Assembly (NCBI GenBank): GCA_002693605.1
Contig: NZQO01000015.1
Coordinates: 1-15,844, forward strand
DNA from: Flavobacteriaceae bacterium
Lineage (GTDB): Bacteria > Bacteroidota > Bacteroidia > Flavobacteriales > Flavobacteriaceae
Direction: 5' to 3'
DNA: 15,844 nucleotides
The notes under the pieces are model-generated. The model did no database searches. It saw only the letters and a program-made list of their open reading frames with translations, and was not told the DNA's origin. Positions 14,149 through 15,844 of this stretch are shown piece after piece. Positions within the stretch are counted from its first letter, which is position 1; each line of letters opens with the position of its first letter. A program made the position numbers and the translations under genes.

Positions 14149-14943
14149 TTAAGGGGCTACAGTTCCCAGGGTGTAGAGCTGCTGTAATGTGGGCGACTCG
14201 CTTCCGCCGGCTGGCTCTAGCGTTATCCCAAAGGCCTCTGGGTCGGGAATGTTATCGAAACGGTACACCCCACCTTCAATTTCCTTGGAGGGTTCCAATA
14301 ACCCCACACTGCGGGGGGTCAATGGATCCATAATTAATGACCACACCTGATAGACCTTATCCTGAGGGGCCGGGGGCAAACCGCGGGCATCGATATAGGC
14401 AATTTGGTCTTTCTTGTTAAAATACACCTTAGCATATGCCTGTGGGGCAACCGCCTGGTTTCCAGGTAAGGTAAATGCCGCATATTCCTTGGAACGTAAA
14501 ATGTCCAGCAGTTCGTTGGTATTTGCCAATTGGGTTTCCGTTGTCTGTACCTGTTCCTCTAAAATTACATTTTGGGTGGTCGTATAGCGAATGTCCTCGC
14601 GCAGCTCGTTTGTTTCCTTCAGCATCCAGAAAATCCCCGCAATGCATAGTATGGCCGCTGCCCAACCGGTAATGGCGGCCCAGTTGGTTCGTGTAGTGGC
14701 TTGGGTATCCAATTTCTGTACATTCCGTATGGCGTTCAGGATATAGGTCCATACAAGGGCGGGCAGTGGCGGTGTCGCCGCCTCCGCCAATTGAATCAGG
14801 GTGGCTTCGAGTTGCTCGATGTCTTCGCGCAATTCGGGATATTGGGCCAGGGCTTGTTCGAGTTCCCGCACTTCTTCCGCTGGAAGGGAGCCGGTAACGT
14901 ACAATTCAAGTTGGCCAGATGTTCTAATTTCTTCTATATTCAT
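14149..14943 (-). CDS. RskA-type anti-sigma factor
   Basis: 264 residues. A cytoplasmic N-terminal region (1-75) contains the LYVTGSLPAEEVRELEQALAQYPEL segment that resembles a sigma-binding anti-sigma domain. One membrane helix follows (about 87-108), a coiled-coil linker (110-150), and a periplasmic RskA C-terminal domain (about 155-262; AYAKVYFNKK, then YIDARGLPPAPQDKVYQVW and GGSESPTLQQLYTLG). It should hold the sigma factor encoded just upstream inactive at the membrane until an envelope signal frees it, commonly through proteolysis. Its start lies 6 nt after the sigma stop codon, the usual sigma/anti-sigma pairing. Confidence 0.9.
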   Translation of the reverse strand: MNIEEIRTSGQLELYVTGSLPAEEVRELEQALAQYPELREDIEQLEATLIQLAEAATPPLPALVWTYILNAIRNVQKLDTQATTRTNWAAITGWAAAILCIAGIFWMLKETNELREDIRYTTTQNVILEEQVQTTETQLANTNELLDILRSKEYAAFTLPGNQAVAPQAYAKVYFNKKDQIAYIDARGLPPAPQDKVYQVWSLIMDPLTPRSVGLLEPSKEIEGGVYRFDNIPDPEAFGITLEPAGGSESPTLQQLYTLGTVAP

Positions 14944-14949
14944 AATGTG

Positions 14950-15483
14950 TTATCCAAGGACAATGGTTCTAAGGTCGCGCAGGCAATTACGGTTCCGTGT
15001 TTTCAAGGTTCCTAAGGGCAGCTGGAGGTCTTTTGCAGCGTCGGCTTGTGTAAATCCTTTAAAATAGAGAAGGTCGATAATTTGTATACACGCCGGTTTC
15101 AATTTTTCTACAAATTTCTTGATCCCAATGCTATTGGTCTTTCTATTCAGGTTTTCGTGGCTCGACAAGATATCTACGAAGTTTGAGGTACTAAGGTTTT
15201 TGCGTGAATTTTTAAAGGCCTTGGACCGTGTTTGGTCAATGGCCGTATTGCGCGCAATGTTGAGTATCCACGTAAAAAATCTTCCTTTTTCTACGGAATA
15301 GGATTTCGAATTGTCCCAAATTTTGATAAATACGTCCTGAAGCACCTCCTCGGCCACGCCTTCATCCAGTACAATACTGTAGATAATACCGTGCAAGGCT
15401 TCCGAATACATGGTGTAAAGTTTCGAAAATGCCTTTTCATCGCCGCCTTGCATCGCTATAATTAGCTCATTGGGCTGTTCCAT
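14950..15483 (-). CDS. ECF RNA polymerase sigma factor
   Basis: 177 residues, normal for the family. Region 2 (about 18-88) has the EEVLQDVFIKIWDNSKSY core promoter-contact motif and the FFTWILNIARNTAIDQTRSK segment. Region 4 (about 122-174) is a helix-turn-helix with YFKGFTQADAAKDLQLPLGTLKTRNRNCLRDLR. There is no C-terminal extension. It is the first gene of a two-gene unit with the RskA-type anti-sigma factor, so it belongs to the SigK-like group. Direct targets are not identified; the DUF4331/TPR genes are neighbours but no shared promoter motif was confirmed. Confidence 0.92.
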   Translation of the reverse strand: MEQPNELIIAMQGGDEKAFSKLYTMYSEALHGIIYSIVLDEGVAEEVLQDVFIKIWDNSKSYSVEKGRFFTWILNIARNTAIDQTRSKAFKNSRKNLSTSNFVDILSSHENLNRKTNSIGIKKFVEKLKPACIQIIDLLYFKGFTQADAAKDLQLPLGTLKTRNRNCLRDLRTIVLG

Positions 15484-15844
15484 AAAAAATAGTTAGAGTG
15501 CTAAAATACTAAAATAATCGCTCTATACGTCGAAAAGTTACCCTTGCCATACTTTCGCAAAGGGGAGTTTTTACTGAGAGAATTGAGGCACTGTGGGGTT
15601 TGGAAAAGGCATAAGCCATTAAAAGGTTTCTTCCTGAGAAAGTTTCATGTTGGCATCGATTTTTTGCTCAAAAAAATCCTTTTTTTTCATTCGGAAAAGA
15701 TGCCCGCAAACTAAATTGTGGTACATTGCGTAGCTTTTTCGACCCCCTTTATTTTGTCTTTAAAATGATTTTGGTATCATTTTTGAATACACTATAATGC
15801 GGCCTGAAAAATAAGGGTCTGCGTTGTGAAACATAAAGTAAACG
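15484..15844. other. 361-nt region without a supportable gene, upstream of the sigma factor gene
   Basis: AT-rich DNA with no convincing coding frame on either strand. It contains an 8-bp tandem duplication (CTAAAATA twice, 15501-15516), 17 nt upstream of the sigma gene, an imperfect hairpin (15541-15547 with 15557-15564, one bulged A), and T-rich tracts around 15659-15690. The sigma-gene promoter should lie in the first 100 nt, but I cannot place it with confidence. The right end may be the leader of a gene outside the window. Confidence 0.6.
15753..15785 (+). promoter_or_regulatory. Possible promoter pointing out of the right edge
   Basis: TTTG (15753-15756), 21 nt, then CATTTTTG (15778-15785), a one-mismatch -7 box like those predicted at sites A and B. 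It overlaps an 8-bp inverted repeat, AAAATGAT (15762-15769) with ATCATTTT (15776-15783), which could be an operator or a weak terminator instead. Confidence 0.3.

Noticed and set aside
15647..15733. 28-codon open frame in the right-hand intergenic region
   Set aside because: Its composition follows homopolymer runs (F, K), there is no initiation signal, and it has no recognisable similarity; chance is the better explanation.

Overview
The window looks like a chromosomal segment of a marine-type member of the Flavobacteriaceae (Bacteroidota). This rests on the protein families (2TM-domain proteins, DUF2141, DUF4331, a LETM1-like protein, TonB receptors with a carboxypeptidase-regulatory N-domain), on lipoboxes followed by Ser/Asp-rich stretches, on the absence of strong Shine-Dalgarno sequences, and on Bacteroidota-style -7 boxes (TAnnTTTG-like). 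The genus cannot be settled from sequence alone. There are no rRNAs, tRNAs, CRISPR arrays or mobile elements, and base composition looks even throughout.

Layout. 1-525: 3' end of a type II NADH dehydrogenase gene (+). 538-2650 (-): a YdeI-like protein, a membrane-anchored class III nucleotide cyclase, and a small exported protein made mostly of a 13-residue repeat. 2819-9773 (+): a TonB-dependent receptor; a DUF2141 protein, a periplasmic TPR-like protein and a LytS-type histidine kinase with a C-terminal 2TM domain; four stand-alone 2TM proteins; and a LytTR response regulator. 9776-11002 (-): a LETM1-related protein. 11164-13968 (+): two DUF4331-half proteins, a strong terminator, and a TPR lipoprotein. 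14149-15483 (-): an ECF sigma factor and its RskA-type anti-sigma factor. 15484-15844 holds no gene that I can support.

The most informative part is 2727-9773. Three intergenic regions each carry a pair of 9-bp direct repeats of the form (A/T)C(A/G)GTT(G/C)G(G/T). In each pair the copies are exactly 21 bp apart, a 12-bp gap, which is the published architecture of LytTR-domain binding sites. In all three, a -7-like box starts exactly 33 nt after the second repeat. The sites sit before the TonB receptor gene, before the DUF2141/TPR/kinase operon, and before the 2TM/response-regulator operon. The kinase and its likely partner regulator are therefore predicted to control their own transcription together with a receptor and two exported proteins, as a self-contained signalling regulon. 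The four small 2TM proteins, related to the tail of the kinase itself, are an under-described element of it.

The right-hand half is a separate theme: a DUF4331 protein that is usually one polypeptide appears as an exported protein plus a lipoprotein, followed by a TPR lipoprotein and an ECF/anti-sigma pair. The functional link between these is inferred from proximity only.
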